The notes: a model not told the origin generated them from the sequence alone. A stretch of 64,000 nucleotides of DNA from Pascua guehoae (GCA_001600415.1 BCJX01000003.1:2356761-2420760); one strand, 5' to 3'. Shown: positions 33,570 through 45,814, counted from the stretch's first letter. Numbers and translations are program-made.

Positions 33570-36342
33570 ATGTCTGCGCCCCTGCCTGTAAGTCACCTCG
33601 CCTCACCTTGCCTCCCACTCCGACCTTAACCTCCTTTGGGTTCCCACCCCCCGCATCACACCTCCGTCATAGCTGTCTACCATCCACGCCACCCGTTCCT
33701 TGCTCGCACCTTGCCCTCTCCCTCTCCCTCTCCCCCTCCTTCCCCCGTTCCTCACCGCCGCCGCCGCCGCCTCCGCCGCCGTTGTCTCGGCTGACACAGT
33801 CTTGCTTCTTTTGCCTTTCTCCCAACCCATCACTCGCCCACTCGCGCAACCAACTCTATCCGACACTCGCAACCGCCACCACAACTCTCACCACTTCACT
33901 CTCCACACACTCCACACTTCCCTCCGCACTGCCCTCCGCACTCGGCACTTGACACTCCACACCCCACACCCCACACCACAACTCCTCTGCCCATCAACAA
34001 CAACAACAAAAACAACAACAACAACAACAACTCCCACCGTGTCGTCCGTCGCGTCTCCGCACCCTCGCCGCCGATGCACGTCCGACGCCAACCCCGCTGC
34101 CATGTCACTCTACAAACTTCTCCACACACCTGACCGCCACCTACCACCTCCCCCTTCCTTTCCCCCCTCTCAACGTCCTCGTCTTCGACCATCCCCACTC
34201 ACCCTCCCGCCCCTTCCTTCCTTGAACGCCCACTCTCGCTCACCCGCCCTTGCACTGCATTCCCCACCACCGCAGGCCCTGGGCAATGTCAGGTGCTACT
34301 GGGCCCTCCTGACGCCCGTCTACAGCTCCAGCGGCACCGGCGGGGCCGGCCCGTCTGGCACGGGCGCCCAACTCGAGCTCAAGTTTGTCTACCTCGACCC
34401 CGTCCTGGCATCCCACCTCGGAGGACAACACATGGCCATGCTGAACCGCGGCGTCATCGAGTTTATTCACCCAGGAGAACGAGAGCGTGCGTATTGACAG
34501 CGATGGATGATAGCATCTAGGAGGAGGGGGGGGGGGTAGTCGACAACCGCGACACGTTTCCGGCATCCAGTGTCACGAGACCGGGTGGCGACTTGCGACT
34601 CTGGCCCTCTCTGCCGCAGGCAAGTGGGGCACCCAGCACTCCAACGTCCGGTCTGCACGGCATTCCGTACAACACAGTCACTGCACTGCTTCCTTGAGCG
34701 CGGAACGGCCGCTCGAGCGCAAACCCCACGTTGCCACCCCACTGGCTCCCGTGCCATCCCCGCTTGCCCAGACGCCAAGCCTAGTCACCAAGAACTGTTT
34801 GCTGACCCGTCCAGAGGCACGCAACGACCTCGCAAATACGATCAAGAGTGATGATTTACAAGGCAGCGTCACCCGGTGAGTCAACCGAGTCACACGTCGT
34901 GTGTGATGCACTGACGACGCAGAATGCGTTTTATGCGTCTGTCGCGCATAAAGTCTGTCCTCGGATGTCCGCCGCAGGAGAACAAGGTGCCCGTCGACCT
35001 TTCCGCCGTTGCCGAGGACGACGAGTACATTATTCTCGACCTTGTCCTCAACTGGGTGAGTGGGCCTGAGCGCGTGTTGTGTATGGGGATGCGAGGAATG
35101 GGGCCTGCGTTGGCGCCCAGGGCGGAATGCGGGGTGGCACTGGAATTGGGCAAGGGGCTGGCTTTGGCTTCTGGAGCATGCTGGAACGGAGGGGTTGCAC
35201 GAGGGCAAGGCGGTCCGAGCTCTGCATTTGTCCCTTCTTCTTTTTCACCGCCGCTGACTCATCCTCAGGCAGCTGATGGCCTCCTCCTCGCCTTCTTCCA
35301 CGCCATCAAGGACAAGGACCCAGCGGCGAATAATGACCCAAATCGCCAGCGTGAGGGCTGGTCAAATTATTGCGGGACGGGCCCGATGACCGATGACCAA
35401 ATTCGGTGTTTGCATCGGAGCATTGCATCCACCGTTGCGTTGCCACCGCGCACACGGTGTCCGCCGATGCGTGTCTTCCAGCTCCATGCTGCCCCGACAC
35501 CTCAACATACAAACACACTCCTGTTCACGTGGCCGCCACCACGACAGTCTGCGACGCCTGTGCCGTTTGATGGGCTGTACGATGCGGAAGAGTATGCCGC
35601 CCTGATGGGGACCGTCAGCATGGATCCCAACCAGCTCGCTGCCAAACCTGGCGAGGCAAGAACAAACTGCACGACACGGTTTGGCGCTGAACACTCGATC
35701 CGCACCGAGGGAATATACCGGCACATTACGTCGGTGTTTATCCCACATGACTCTGTCATTTTTGCCTGCTTCCAGATCACAAAGCTCTACGAGCTTCCTG
35801 CGACAGCCGTCACAGCAGCGGCCGCCCCACCAGCACCACCGCCCATTTCGACTGCACCACCGACCGTTGCCAATGACTGGGGACAACCACAACATCCGCA
35901 ACATGCACAACAACATAGCCCCGTCACACCCGGGATGGTGCACGGGGGTTCCCGTGACTGGCGCGGAGGGCCAGAGTACGACCACGGCGGGTATGCCCAG
36001 TCGCCCGTCACACCTCACTACCCACCGGGTGCGGCCGAGTACGCGCAAGCGCAGGCACACCCCCACCACCACTATTACGACCCCCAGTCGCAGTACCGTG
36101 TCGGCCACGTGCCACCGCCGCCTCCCACGTCGAGTGGGCGGAGCGGGTCGTCAACACGCCCCCTGGTGCGACCACCGGGCGATGTGGAAAAGTGCCGCAG
36201 CTGTGGGACTCGCGAGAGCCCCGAGTGGCGCAAGGGCGAGAATGGCGTAAAAGACCTGTGTAATGCGTGTGGCCTCAAGCTCGCGCGGCAAGTGGCCAAG
36301 CGAGAGGGACGGCAGAAGCCACGAAAGAAGGACAAGGTGTAA
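33570..36342 (+). CDS. BWC2: White collar 2 homologue (PAS + GATA zinc finger)
   Basis: Five exons (33570-33587, 34276-34486, 34815-34875, 34923-35055, 35269-36342) join to 498 aa. The PAS domain (about residues 10-230) shows [37 protein letters not shown] and, later, [29 protein letters not shown]. The C-terminal GATA finger (about 450-475) is CRSC ... CNAC with an 18-residue loop, followed by a basic tail [14 protein letters not shown]. This is the WC-2/Bwc2 layout. In Neurospora and Cryptococcus the partner WC-1/Bwc1 senses blue light and the complex binds GATA-type promoter elements to drive photoresponse and UV tolerance. The partner gene is not in this window. Exon 1 codes for only six residues and is followed by a 688-nt CA-rich intron. 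Intron 4 (35056-35268, 213 nt) is frame-preserving and stop-free. Confidence 0.9.
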
Positions 36343-36800
36343 TGAGAGGGAGTGTATGTCGGGGTTAGGGGTTCCGTTCCGGGTAGTATTTGTTGAGCAA
36401 GCGCAGTTGAGCGCAGTTGAGCGATTAGAGCACGCCCCTCGAAAGGCAGACTCGAGTGCGACCGAGCGACGCAGTGCAAAAGCCACATTATGTAAAGTAC
36501 GACGACGCAGTGCGACAACGTATTCATCTTGACGCTCGCGGGCGAGCACCGTATAGTACGAGCATGTTACTAGTGCAGAACTCGATGGGGTTGGTGGGTA
36601 GGCGGTTGGGCGCCATGCCATGGGTACAGGCGAGGAAACGCTCTTAACGAGGTTGGAGTACAATGTCCTACTCGGCATGATGTCGGTGGGACCATTTCAC
36701 CCAACCAGCCAAGCGATCGTCGATTCCTCACAACGCTGACGAGCTACTCTGTCAAAATGCAAAACCAAGCCACCCAACCCCATCGACACGGGCGTCAACA

Positions 36801-36953
36801 TACAGAGGGTGTTGTCAAAAAGGAACGAGAAAGGCGCAGGGATGCCGAGCCATGCAGATGCTGAGCTGCTGCAGACATGCAGACCTTGCAAGAGTCTGCC
36901 AGCTGCCAGTCTCACCCTGCGCCATTACTCGTTCCGTTTTGACACCCTCTGTA
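36801..36953. mobile_element. MITE-like inverted-repeat element, copy 2
   Basis: TA at both ends encloses inverted arms starting CAGAGGGTGT and containing GTCAAAA, GGAACGAG and GGCGCAGGG (about 40 bp per arm with a few mismatches and a 3-bp indel). The spacer begins GATGCC ... CATGC ... ATGCTGAGCTGCTG, matching copy 1 at 2668-2810. Length is 153 bp including the TA flanks. It has no coding capacity. Confidence 0.8.
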
Positions 36954-37494
36954 CCATCAACCGCGGCATCTTGACATGCCTCGGCAACCAAGACTCGACT
37001 CAGCCACCAAGCAAAATCGCCAATCGCGCCCGTATCGGCGCCACATTGAATCTTGGCCGCAGCCCAAGACAAGACGAGAAACATACAAGGCACGAATACT
37101 CACCTCATACCTCGCCGACGCGTCGAGCGTCATCCGAGCACCGCGAGCCGAGCGGGGCGGACTCCGGGCCCCCGCCCTCGGAACCCCGCACCGCGCATCC
37201 ATTCCATCAGGCCACGGCCGAGATGGAGCACTGTAGACACCAGCGCGCATCAAACGCGGCCAAGCGGGAAGCGAGCATCGCCCGGGGCCTACTGGCCGCC
37301 CCAGCACTCCACTGGCGCCAGTAGCGGCGCAGCGTATTCGGTTCCCGCCTCAGTGCTCGCCCACGGCAGGCGCGGGAGGTCTACTGTACTTGTCTACTTG
37401 TCCACTTGCACTCGAGCGCGTCAGACGTCTTGTTGCTCCAACGCACCACCACTGCGTGGCGTGGACATGGTGAGCGGACTGAACGTGCGGGATA

Positions 37495-37602
37495 TACAGA
37501 GGGTGTCAAGGAGCAATGGCACACGAGACTGGATTCCTGCAAGTGTGCACTGCAGCTCTGTGCCCCGGCTGCGCCGTTTTCGTTGCTTTGACACCGTCTA
37601 TA
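37495..37602. mobile_element. MITE-like inverted-repeat element, copy 3 (short, diverged)
   Basis: The left end TACAGAGGGTGTCAA is identical to the right end of copy 2 (read inward) through GTGTCAA. The right end reads TATAGACGGTGTCAAAGC inward and keeps GGCGCAG about 28 bases in. Total 108 bp. The arms are more diverged than in the other copies and the interior differs. Confidence 0.6.
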
Positions 37603-40600
37603 CGTGTGGTTTGCATTCCGCAGCGCGGGCAATGAAAGGCTGAAATGCTGAAATGAGTGGATGCAAGACATGTCCAAGACGTCCGAGACAGGAGTTGGAC
37701 AGTGGCGAGCAATTGCGTACCCCGGCCGAGGGATGCGCCACGGCACGAGGCGGCGGCGGCGGCGGCGGCGGCGGAGGCGGGGGCGCGACGCGTCGTGGCG
37801 TCTGTCGTTGGCGTGGTGCATTCCTCTACCAAGTATGTGCGGCGCGGTCTCGTCTTGGACACTTGATACTTGGCCAACAAGTTGCGTGCGGGATGGGAGG
37901 GTGAGAATGAGTGAGTATGGGTGAGCAGCCAGCGCCGACTGCGAGAGAGTAGTGCACAAACAACAGAATGTGACGGGCGACGGCGAGACGCGAACGACGG
38001 TGCCGTGCCGTCCGTGCCGTGAGTGCCGTGCTGTCAGTGCCGTCACCATGAGTGCCGAGAGTGGAATCAAGGATGTGCAGTGCCTCGAGCAAGCAGGCAT
38101 GTGTGGATCTGGACGGACACGGGTGGCTGGAGACGGAGGTGTTGGAGTTGGGCCAACCATCACCCCGTGGGCCCGTGACCGACCATGCTCGGTATCATGG
38201 TAACGGCCCGTGTTGGCGTCAGAGTTTGATAAAGCTTGCACGATAAACTTGCCCCGGAGGACAACTCTGTACTCTGTCCCACCTAGATGTGGGCGATACG
38301 TAAACTATTAAAGCGAGCGGACCTGTCGTGTTCCCGGAGGCACGGACAAGCATACCGTGCAGTACGGCCCCCGACCCCCATCCCCGCGGTGATCGCAGCG
38401 GGGCCGGTGGACAGAGAGTGCCTAGGCTGGGATCAAGGTTGGCAACATCCGGATGTGTGGAAAGGGCACTGTATGTACAGCAGCAAAGTCAGGCCACACT
38501 GAAGCAGGTAGCAGCTATCAGCAGGCGGATGGGTGCAGTTGCGCACGCGTCTAGTTCTGGGCTGGTGGGGACGAAGCAAACTCAACTTTGGACGCGCGTC
38601 CCCATGCTCGACGTGCACTGCGTCGACCCCAAACTGAAAGTGAGCACCAAACACGCTCGCTCCAATAATTGCATACTTTAGACTCTAGGATCAAGCGTTA
38701 CCGCATTGTACCGTCGTCAAGCGGCCGGATGTGACCTCGTGCGCTTGTTTATGTACGTGCCAGAGTTTGTGTCGGCACCGAGTTTTTTGGTGTGCAGTCG
38801 TGCACCCTGCCACCACATTGATGGACGGACGGTCCGACGGGCCGGAGCTACAGTACACCCAACAGCGAACAGCATGGAGCATAATGACGGGCAGGGCATG
38901 ACGTCCGACGTCGGTACGCGCACGTACGCAGTAAACTCCCTGGGACCAGGGCACCCCGTTGTTCCCACCGAGTCCTGTATTCCAACACCGAGTCTGGTAT
39001 TAGCCAGGATCCGCACGCAGCATGCCATCCACTTCCAGATGGACAGGGGGCGTCCAACGCTTCACCTGAGGCGTCTGCCAAAGGGACCCACATGCGTACA
39101 TTGACGAAAGGAAAGGCGGTAAACTCTGTCTGCTCAGGATGCGGTTCTGGCCTGTGGTGCGCGTTGGGTTTTCCTGGATGGCGCTTGATAAACGCCACTT
39201 TGGGAGCGGGGCGAATATCCACTGGCCGCCGGCCGGTGGGGTTTGCTCGCATGAGCGGGCGTCCAGAAGGCCTACTGTAGTGACCACTGGCGACGCGCAG
39301 GGGCACTTTCCTGGTTAAACGCGAGGGACGCACCCCAGAATCCAAAGGAAAGACAGTCACGTCAGCGGTCGGCAACTCAACTCTGTAGCTTGCTAGCTTG
39401 CTAGCTGGATATGCTCAGGCTCGGCGACGCGTCGGACGGCGGCGCCAACTTTGTTCACTGAGCTGAAGGTTTTGTGTGTCCCGGCCGTTGCCGTTGGGTT
39501 TGTCCGCGTTGCCTGCGCATGCGGCGTGCAGTTGTACCGTCTACGCCGCACCCAGAGCTATCCCTGCACTGGTTGAATGGTGTACTGTATGCAAACATTC
39601 CGACGCCACCACTCGCACTCTGTTGATTGACGACCCCATACCCCGCATACGCCACAGTGTGCGCGCCACGGCCCATCCGACGGATCCCACACGCACAGAC
39701 ACATGTGCCCCCCCCCCCACTGATCCGATCACGATCGTAGGCCGTGCAGACCCTACGTGTACACACACCTTCCTACTCGCCATCAGCACGACCAGTCCAC
39801 ATGTCTTGAACAATATCATTCTGTTCTGAATTCTATTCTCTCTAGAAGGGGGTGATTCACCACTGGTACTACCCACTACACATTAGCCAGAGTGGTTTTA
39901 CCTGCTAGCGACCGCGCGTGTCTTTGCCGCAAATGGCAAAGACGCGTCGCAGCGCCAACATGACGCCAACGGCATGTCTGGGCCAGGCAGCAGCCAAGTC
40001 GCAGGCAACTTGGAGCAGCTTGCAGCAGCTTGCCGTAAGGCGCGTCAGGCCGTCCTGGTAGCTAGACTGCACCGAGCAACCCCCGCGTCCAGCCCCCGAC
40101 GCGTGCTCTGGGCGCCCTTGGCAGGCAGCTGCAGGCAGTCTGTCTGCTCCGGGGGCTATTGTGCGCACTAGTCGAGCACATGATAACACTAGTATAGCAT
40201 GTGGGACTAGTTTACCGCAGGATCAGCGCTGGGTAGCGCAAACCCAAGATCCGAGGCTCTAGCCTCAGTTGGCCGCCTCAGGACCACGGCCCATGGTACT
40301 GACACAGAATACTGACGTCTTGGCTTTGACTAGCGATGCGCGTCCCAGCTGCTAGCGTATAGCATACTCCTAGTGGCCAGTGGCCAGTGTGGGCCAGTGC
40401 CTGTGTGCCTGGACCCCCGTTGCCGCGTCTCGCTGCAGGGCCACAGCCGTGCGCGTACCCACCTCCCTGGATCCTGGATTCCACGCAAAATGGGTTTGAT
40501 TTTGCCATTCAAGGCAGGTCGGTGAGAATTGGCACGGCCAACTGGCCTCTTACGCTGAAGCGAAGTAGTGGAGCCTCCAGGAAAGCAAGAAAAAAGAAAA

Positions 40601-41698
40601 AATCAAAGTCTCTCAGGATCTAGGACACTCTGTACGCGTCGCCGTTTCCAGGCTACAGGGTCGCACCTATTCCATCATTTAAGCTCCAGCCAAGGCAGCC
40701 AAAGCGCGCGACGAGCGAGGCGAGGCGACTCACCGCCCACTACTATGTAGGCCTACTGCGCCACGACGCCACCTACTTCTTCTGCATTTGGTGCGCCACT
40801 GCTTGTTGCTGTAAAGTGACCCTAACCATACACAGGGACAGCGCACCAGGGTTGGGGCTGCCCCGAAGTTGGATGGTTGGTGGCGGCATGTGGGCGCAAG
40901 ACCCAGGCCAGGGCTAGCAGGGCTGCGTTGGCGGGGGGTGCACGTACGTCTTGTGCTCCCTTGACCGGTTTGACCTGACCTTTGGGGAGGTGTACGACGC
41001 GCTTGCTTTTGGAGTAAGGTAACAACCGTCTGCGCCATTCAGACTCCACTCGCCCCCTCCCTCTCGCCTCCTGGGCCAGAAATACCACGGCCGCGTTGTG
41101 GTGTAACGGCAACCCATTCTCAGAGATCAGACGCGTCCAACGCCCCCCCCCATCCACCCCACCGCCCCACCCCACCCCGGCCTCACCACCTCTGAACGTT
41201 ATCAACTTGCTTTGCTTTGCCTTCTCCCACACTCGACAACCGCGCACAACACAAAACCAACCCGCCCCCACTTTTGCTCTTTTCCCATCTCCCACTCTTT
41301 CGTCTCTTGTCGCTCTTGCTCGTTCGCTTGCTCGCTGCTCGCCCCCACTACCTTCGCTGGACGATTCACTGTTCGCTCCGCCCTAAAAGATCGCCCCCCG
41401 TCGCCTGGTGTACTTAACAGATTTGCCCCCATCCCCGCTCCCCGATCGCCGTCCGTCACGCGTCACGCATTGGCCGTGCACCCATCGCCCACCCCCACTC
41501 CCCCCCTCCCTCGACTTCTTACTCCCATCCACCTCCCGTTACTTGCCCGCCTGCTTTATTGCTAGAGGCCGTGCCTCTCACCGTCGCCTGTCCTCTACCA
41601 CTGCATTGCTCGCCACTCCGCGCGTGCCTCATCTTGCCATCTCTCTCTCTCTCTCTTTCTGTATAGTGTAACCCGTCTCCCCATCGCCGACATCCACA

Positions 41699-44512
41699 AT
41701 GACGAGCCTCGTCAAGACGCTCCAGCACAAGGCCTCGCGCTCGCGCCTCCGCAAGTCCGTGGCGTCTGTGGCGTCCGACGACATTCCTAGTCTTCCGGGC
41801 TCCGCTGGTCCCAGCGCCGGCGGTAGTAGCAGCGGCGGCGGCAACAATACCAACGCGGGCTCGAGCCGGTGGTGGAAGAAGCGCGACTCGCGCGAGTCGC
41901 CAGCCTCTTCGACCCAGACTTCGCCGTACCTGCAGCAGTACCCCGAGCCCAAGCCCATTCTCCGCCGCGACACGGGCCGCAAGCGCGACCGCACGTCGAC
42001 CAGCCCCGGTACCCCGGCCGTGGTCCGTTTCCCAAATGCCCCAGACTCGCGCTCGCGCGCCGCCGCGGGACAGTCTTCGGCGCCGAGCGCGTACAATGCC
42101 AACCGCGCCTCGGCCCCCGCGTCGTCGTACCCCCCGCCCATCAAGACGTCGGTCGCCGCGTCCCACCACATCAGCATGCCCGTGCCGCCGAGCGTGTCGG
42201 CGCCCGTCACCCCGGTCATGAACGCGTCGCACCAGCTTCCCGCCGCGACGCCGTCGCCCACACCCTCGTCCAACCTCCATGGCTTCAACTCTCCGGGTGA
42301 CCGCCTCAGCCCGTCCGCGTCCTTGACGCCTGGTTCCAGCTCGACGCACTCGCCATCGCTCTCCGCGTCCCCTACCCCATCACCCTCTCCTCGCCTCAGC
42401 CGTCGCTCATCGCGTGCCTCCCCCCGGTCGGGGCAGCACTCGGTTGCGCGTGTCCCCGTCCCGCCCCTCCGCCCTTCCAGCGCAATGTCGACCGCGAGCG
42501 CAGCCAGCGGCGCGCCCCGCCGCCGCTCGTCGCGTCCCATGGCGTCGGGTGCTGGCCGCACGCGTGCATCGATTGCAAGTGCACCATATGGCATGCCCTC
42601 GCAGTCGCCCACCCCCTCGTCGGCCTCCAACTCTCCGCCCAGCAGCTCTGGCCACTGCTCGCGCTCCTCCCACTACCCCGCGACAATGTACGTCGTGCCT
42701 CCCGGTGTCGCCGTCCAGCGCAGCAACCGCTCCTCGGTCATGTCTCGCGCCTCGGTGGCTTCGCGCTCGTCTGCGCGTTCATCCTACGCGTCTGGCACGT
42801 CGTCCTCTTCGACCGTCACCTCGCCCATCGACACGCCGCCTCAGTTCAACTTTATCCCCGCGACCCCGCAGCAGACGCCTCAGCTCGGCGGCGACGAGTT
42901 TGCACCCCTCACTGCCCCACTGCCCAAGCCTGCCGCTCCCTCCATCTCGCGCACGTCGTCGTACTCGACGACTCTCGAGCACCTCCCAGAGGAGGAGGAC
43001 GAGGAGCGCCAGCTCGGCAGCGCTTGGGACGAACAGGCGCGCACACCCACAGCGCTGTCGCCGCGCCTCGACGACCTCACCCCGACCTCGCCGCTGCGTA
43101 TCAACGTCCGCCCACTGGACGACGAGTCCGAGGACGAGGACGATGCCCGCACCGCGGGTGCGCTCACCCCCACGCCTGCAAACCCCCAGGTTCCCGAGCC
43201 CGCTCGCGCCGCCGACCGTGCTGCGGCTTCCACGAAGCCGGTCCTCGCAGTCGTGCCCCCGAGCAACGTTGTCCCTCCCCCGGTTCCGGCCAAGTCGCCG
43301 GCGCGCAAGTATGCCTCGCTGTACCAGGCCCACGACGATGGACGCTCCATCTCGCAGTCGCTCGCAGAGCTCGCCGCCCTCGCATGCGACCTGCCCCCTC
43401 TTGGGGACGAGCTCACGCTGAACGCGTCCAAGGCCGCCGACCGCTTGGCTGCGGCTCGCATGGCCGCCGACGCCGCCTCGGCACCCGGCACGCCCCGCCT
43501 CGCGCCAACACGCGCCCCGGTCCGCCCCATTCCGCCCATCCCCGCCGAGCGCGAGACCGAGCATGAAGAGCTGGCCGATCTGCTCTCACCCACGTCCCCC
43601 ACCGACGCCGACATTCGTACACCCACCACGCCCCATGCGTCCCAGCCAGAGACACCCCCCGCGCATGCAGCGGCTCTCCCCGACCAGGCGTCGCCGTCGA
43701 CCCCGCCTCGCACCCAGCGTGCACTCCAGGAAGAGGTCGGCTTTGGATACGCCGCGCCATGCGACCCCCTGCCCCCCTCTCCGCCATTCAATTCGTACCC
43801 GTCGCTCCCGTCGCTCATGTCGCACGAGTCGATGCCGTCGTCGACGGTCGAGAGCCTGCAGTCGTTATTCTCGCACGGGTCGAGCACCCCCGCGTCGCCA
43901 GACGCCGAGGAGGCGCTTGGCCGCATGCTCCGCACCCTCGGAAGCGGCGGCAGCGTGCTCAACTTTGACGTGCTTGGCCTGTTCCCGCCCATTACGCTCG
44001 AAGAGCCCACGACCCCCAAGACGCACACTGTGCACTTGGACGAGGACGACACGTTTGGCACGCTCTCAAACCCCTCGTCGCCCGCGCCCGGCTCGCTCGG
44101 CCTCGACTTTTCCGCGCCCCGCGCCACGACACCGTCGACCCCGCGCCCAACGCCCGGCATGGCCACGGCCGAAAAGCTCGCGTCCCCCTGCGTCCTGTCG
44201 TCGCCCGCGACGCCCCGCTCCCCGCGCCGCATCCACCGCATGTCTGCGGCCGCGGCCAACCCCTACCGCTCGGCCCTGTACGGCTGCCCCCCAGCCCTCT
44301 TCCGCACGCCCGCGAGCGAAGAGGACCTCCGTCTCCGAGGGCCCGTGCCCATTGGCCACACGCCGCGCGAGTCCATCTCGTCCATGTCGCTCATGTCGGA
44401 CGCGAGCGACGACGACCTCCTCACCGCCAGCATTGTCGCAATCAGCCCCTTTGCGCCGTACGTTGTCGGCCGCGAGGACGCGCGCGCACACGAGGTCGGC
44501 GTGGCGTTTTGA
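41699..44512 (+). CDS. Large disordered Ser/Pro-rich protein, function unknown
   Basis: A single exon of 937 codons with strong C/G third-position bias. It starts MTSLVKTLQHKASRSRLRKS, a basic amphipathic helix that could touch membranes or nucleic acid. Most of the chain is Ser/Pro/Ala-rich with many S/T-P sites (TPTP, SPTP, PATPQQTP), suggesting a heavily phosphorylated scaffold or regulator. Short conserved-looking helices punctuate it: SISQSLAELAALACDL, a DAEEALGRMLRTLGSGGSVLNFDVL segment near the C-terminal third, and NPYRSALYGCPPALF. No membrane helix or signal peptide, no recognised domain. The start is the first in-frame ATG after a (CT)n leader. A long antisense open frame over it (42880-44259) mirrors the codon bias and is not called. 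Confidence 0.8.
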   Translation: MTSLVKTLQHKASRSRLRKSVASVASDDIPSLPGSAGPSAGGSSSGGGNNTNAGSSRWWKKRDSRESPASSTQTSPYLQQYPEPKPILRRDTGRKRDRTSTSPGTPAVVRFPNAPDSRSRAAAGQSSAPSAYNANRASAPASSYPPPIKTSVAASHHISMPVPPSVSAPVTPVMNASHQLPAATPSPTPSSNLHGFNSPGDRLSPSASLTPGSSSTHSPSLSASPTPSPSPRLSRRSSRASPRSGQHSVARVPVPPLRPSSAMSTASAASGAPRRRSSRPMASGAGRTRASIASAPYGMPSQSPTPSSASNSPPSSSGHCSRSSHYPATMYVVPPGVAVQRSNRSSVMSRASVASRSSARSSYASGTSSSSTVTSPIDTPPQFNFIPATPQQTPQLGGDEFAPLTAPLPKPAAPSISRTSSYSTTLEHLPEEEDEERQLGSAWDEQARTPTALSPRLDDLTPTSPLRINVRPLDDESEDEDDARTAGALTPTPANPQVPEPARAADRAAASTKPVLAVVPPSNVVPPPVPAKSPARKYASLYQAHDDGRSISQSLAELAALACDLPPLGDELTLNASKAADRLAAARMAADAASAPGTPRLAPTRAPVRPIPPIPAERETEHEELADLLSPTSPTDADIRTPTTPHASQPETPPAHAAALPDQASPSTPPRTQRALQEEVGFGYAAPCDPLPPSPPFNSYPSLPSLMSHESMPSSTVESLQSLFSHGSSTPASPDAEEALGRMLRTLGSGGSVLNFDVLGLFPPITLEEPTTPKTHTVHLDEDDTFGTLSNPSSPAPGSLGLDFSAPRATTPSTPRPTPGMATAEKLASPCVLSSPATPRSPRRIHRMSAAAANPYRSALYGCPPALFRTPASEEDLRLRGPVPIGHTPRESISSMSLMSDASDDDLLTASIVAISPFAPYVVGREDARAHEVGVAF

Positions 44513-45814
44513 GCTCGGTTCACAGGTGGGCTGGCGAGCTTGCACGCTGTGGAGAAGGAGAGCGTTGTTGGTGAGGAGTGCAGAGTGCACCTGCAGCGCC
44601 GCGCGCTTGTTGCGCTTGTTGTTTTTGGTCTTATTGTAATGGACTCTGATGCATGTAGTAATCACGAGCGTGGAGACGCGTGGAGACGGCTGGACAGAGT
44701 GCAGTGAACCGAGCGCGAGGAGTGGTGTCGAGGTGCCCGTCTGTTGGTGACTACGGGCACAGACCCGGTCACTTATCACCCTGTCCCCGTGCGCGCCACT
44801 GGAGATTACAGTAGACTAGAACAGTGGCCTCGGCGTTTCCATCTGTGCCCAGCAGGTGTACCCTCCCATGCCAACACATCAGGACCATAATCTCGAGGGA
44901 CAGTCCCAGAAGTGACAGTTGTGGCGGCTGCAACGATCCCCCAATGTACTGTACGAGTAGTGCAACCCAGCACAAGACAACTTTGGCACGTCGCGCATCC
45001 AACGCCCCTCCAGGCCCACTCGTGCCACTTCCAGTTCCCAGCCAGGGTCGATGCTACTCGCGCTGAGTGGGCGCTCGCGTATCGTCACTGTCAATGCTAC
45101 CAACGGCGCCGAGACGCTAGACGCTCGCGTATCAGCGCCACAAGTCGGCGGATACCGATGTGCACACTTGCATCCGCCAGCCACAGCATGGGCAGTCGCC
45201 AGTACAGTAGACTCGAACGCGAGACGCCGCGCCGCCACGCCACACAAAAGTTAGCGAGCCGCAGCACGGCCAGATCCAGCACCACAGCAGGGTACAGTAC
45301 TGTAGTAGTGAGCACCACAAACCGGCGCTAAACCCGGCGCCTTGGCGTGTGCCCACCCACAAAGTTGGCCGACCACGTACCAGGCACACGCATTCGGTAC
45401 TTTCCCCGTGGTCCCCCGCCACTTGCCGCTAGCGTCTCTTGCCAACGACCACCATCTTGCACCCACCACACCCCACCCATGACCCACACACCGCTGCGGT
45501 GCGCTGTATACTTGTGCCGACAGTCCGCAAGTGCGGCCAAGGAACGGCTCGTGTCGCCTATCGCCTCGGCATGTGTGTCCAAGATGCCGATGTGGGCGCG
45601 CGGGCGGCGCGGGCGGCCGAGTCTGAGTTGAACTGATCTGAACTGGGCTCGAGTGTAGCGCGCTGGGCTGGACTGTCCGGGCTGTACAGGACGGGGCGGA
45701 CTGAACCTAGAGTACAAAGCTGAAGAATGAAGAATGAACAACAAACTCAGCTCACTCTCTTCCCCCCCCCTCCCCCCTCCCCCCCCCCCAAATTGATCCT
45801 CCCAACCCGTCCCG
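44513..45814. other. Intergenic upstream of the MFS transporter
   Basis: Two plus-strand genes flank this gap. It ends in a C-rich tract (45760-45790) directly before the MFS ATG. No gene seen. Confidence 0.55.

Larger units (their letters stand above)
36343..41698. other. 5.3-kb gene-poor stretch with two MITE-like copies
   Basis: The largest gap in the window. It holds inverted-repeat elements at 36801-36953 and 37495-37602, an AGCTTGCT repeat near 39390 and, from about 41100, a pyrimidine-rich leader ending in (CT)n just before the 937-aa gene. Scattered open frames show no domains, splice pairs or consistent codon bias. Confidence 0.5.

Noticed and set aside
41090..41150. GTGGTGTAACGGCAACC-like tRNA A-box
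   Set aside because: No T arm or acceptor partner follows.
42880..44259. Long antisense open frame (459 codons) over the 937-aa gene
   Set aside because: It is the mirror of the sense codon bias in GC-rich DNA, has no start context or domain, and the sense frame is longer and has consistent codon use.
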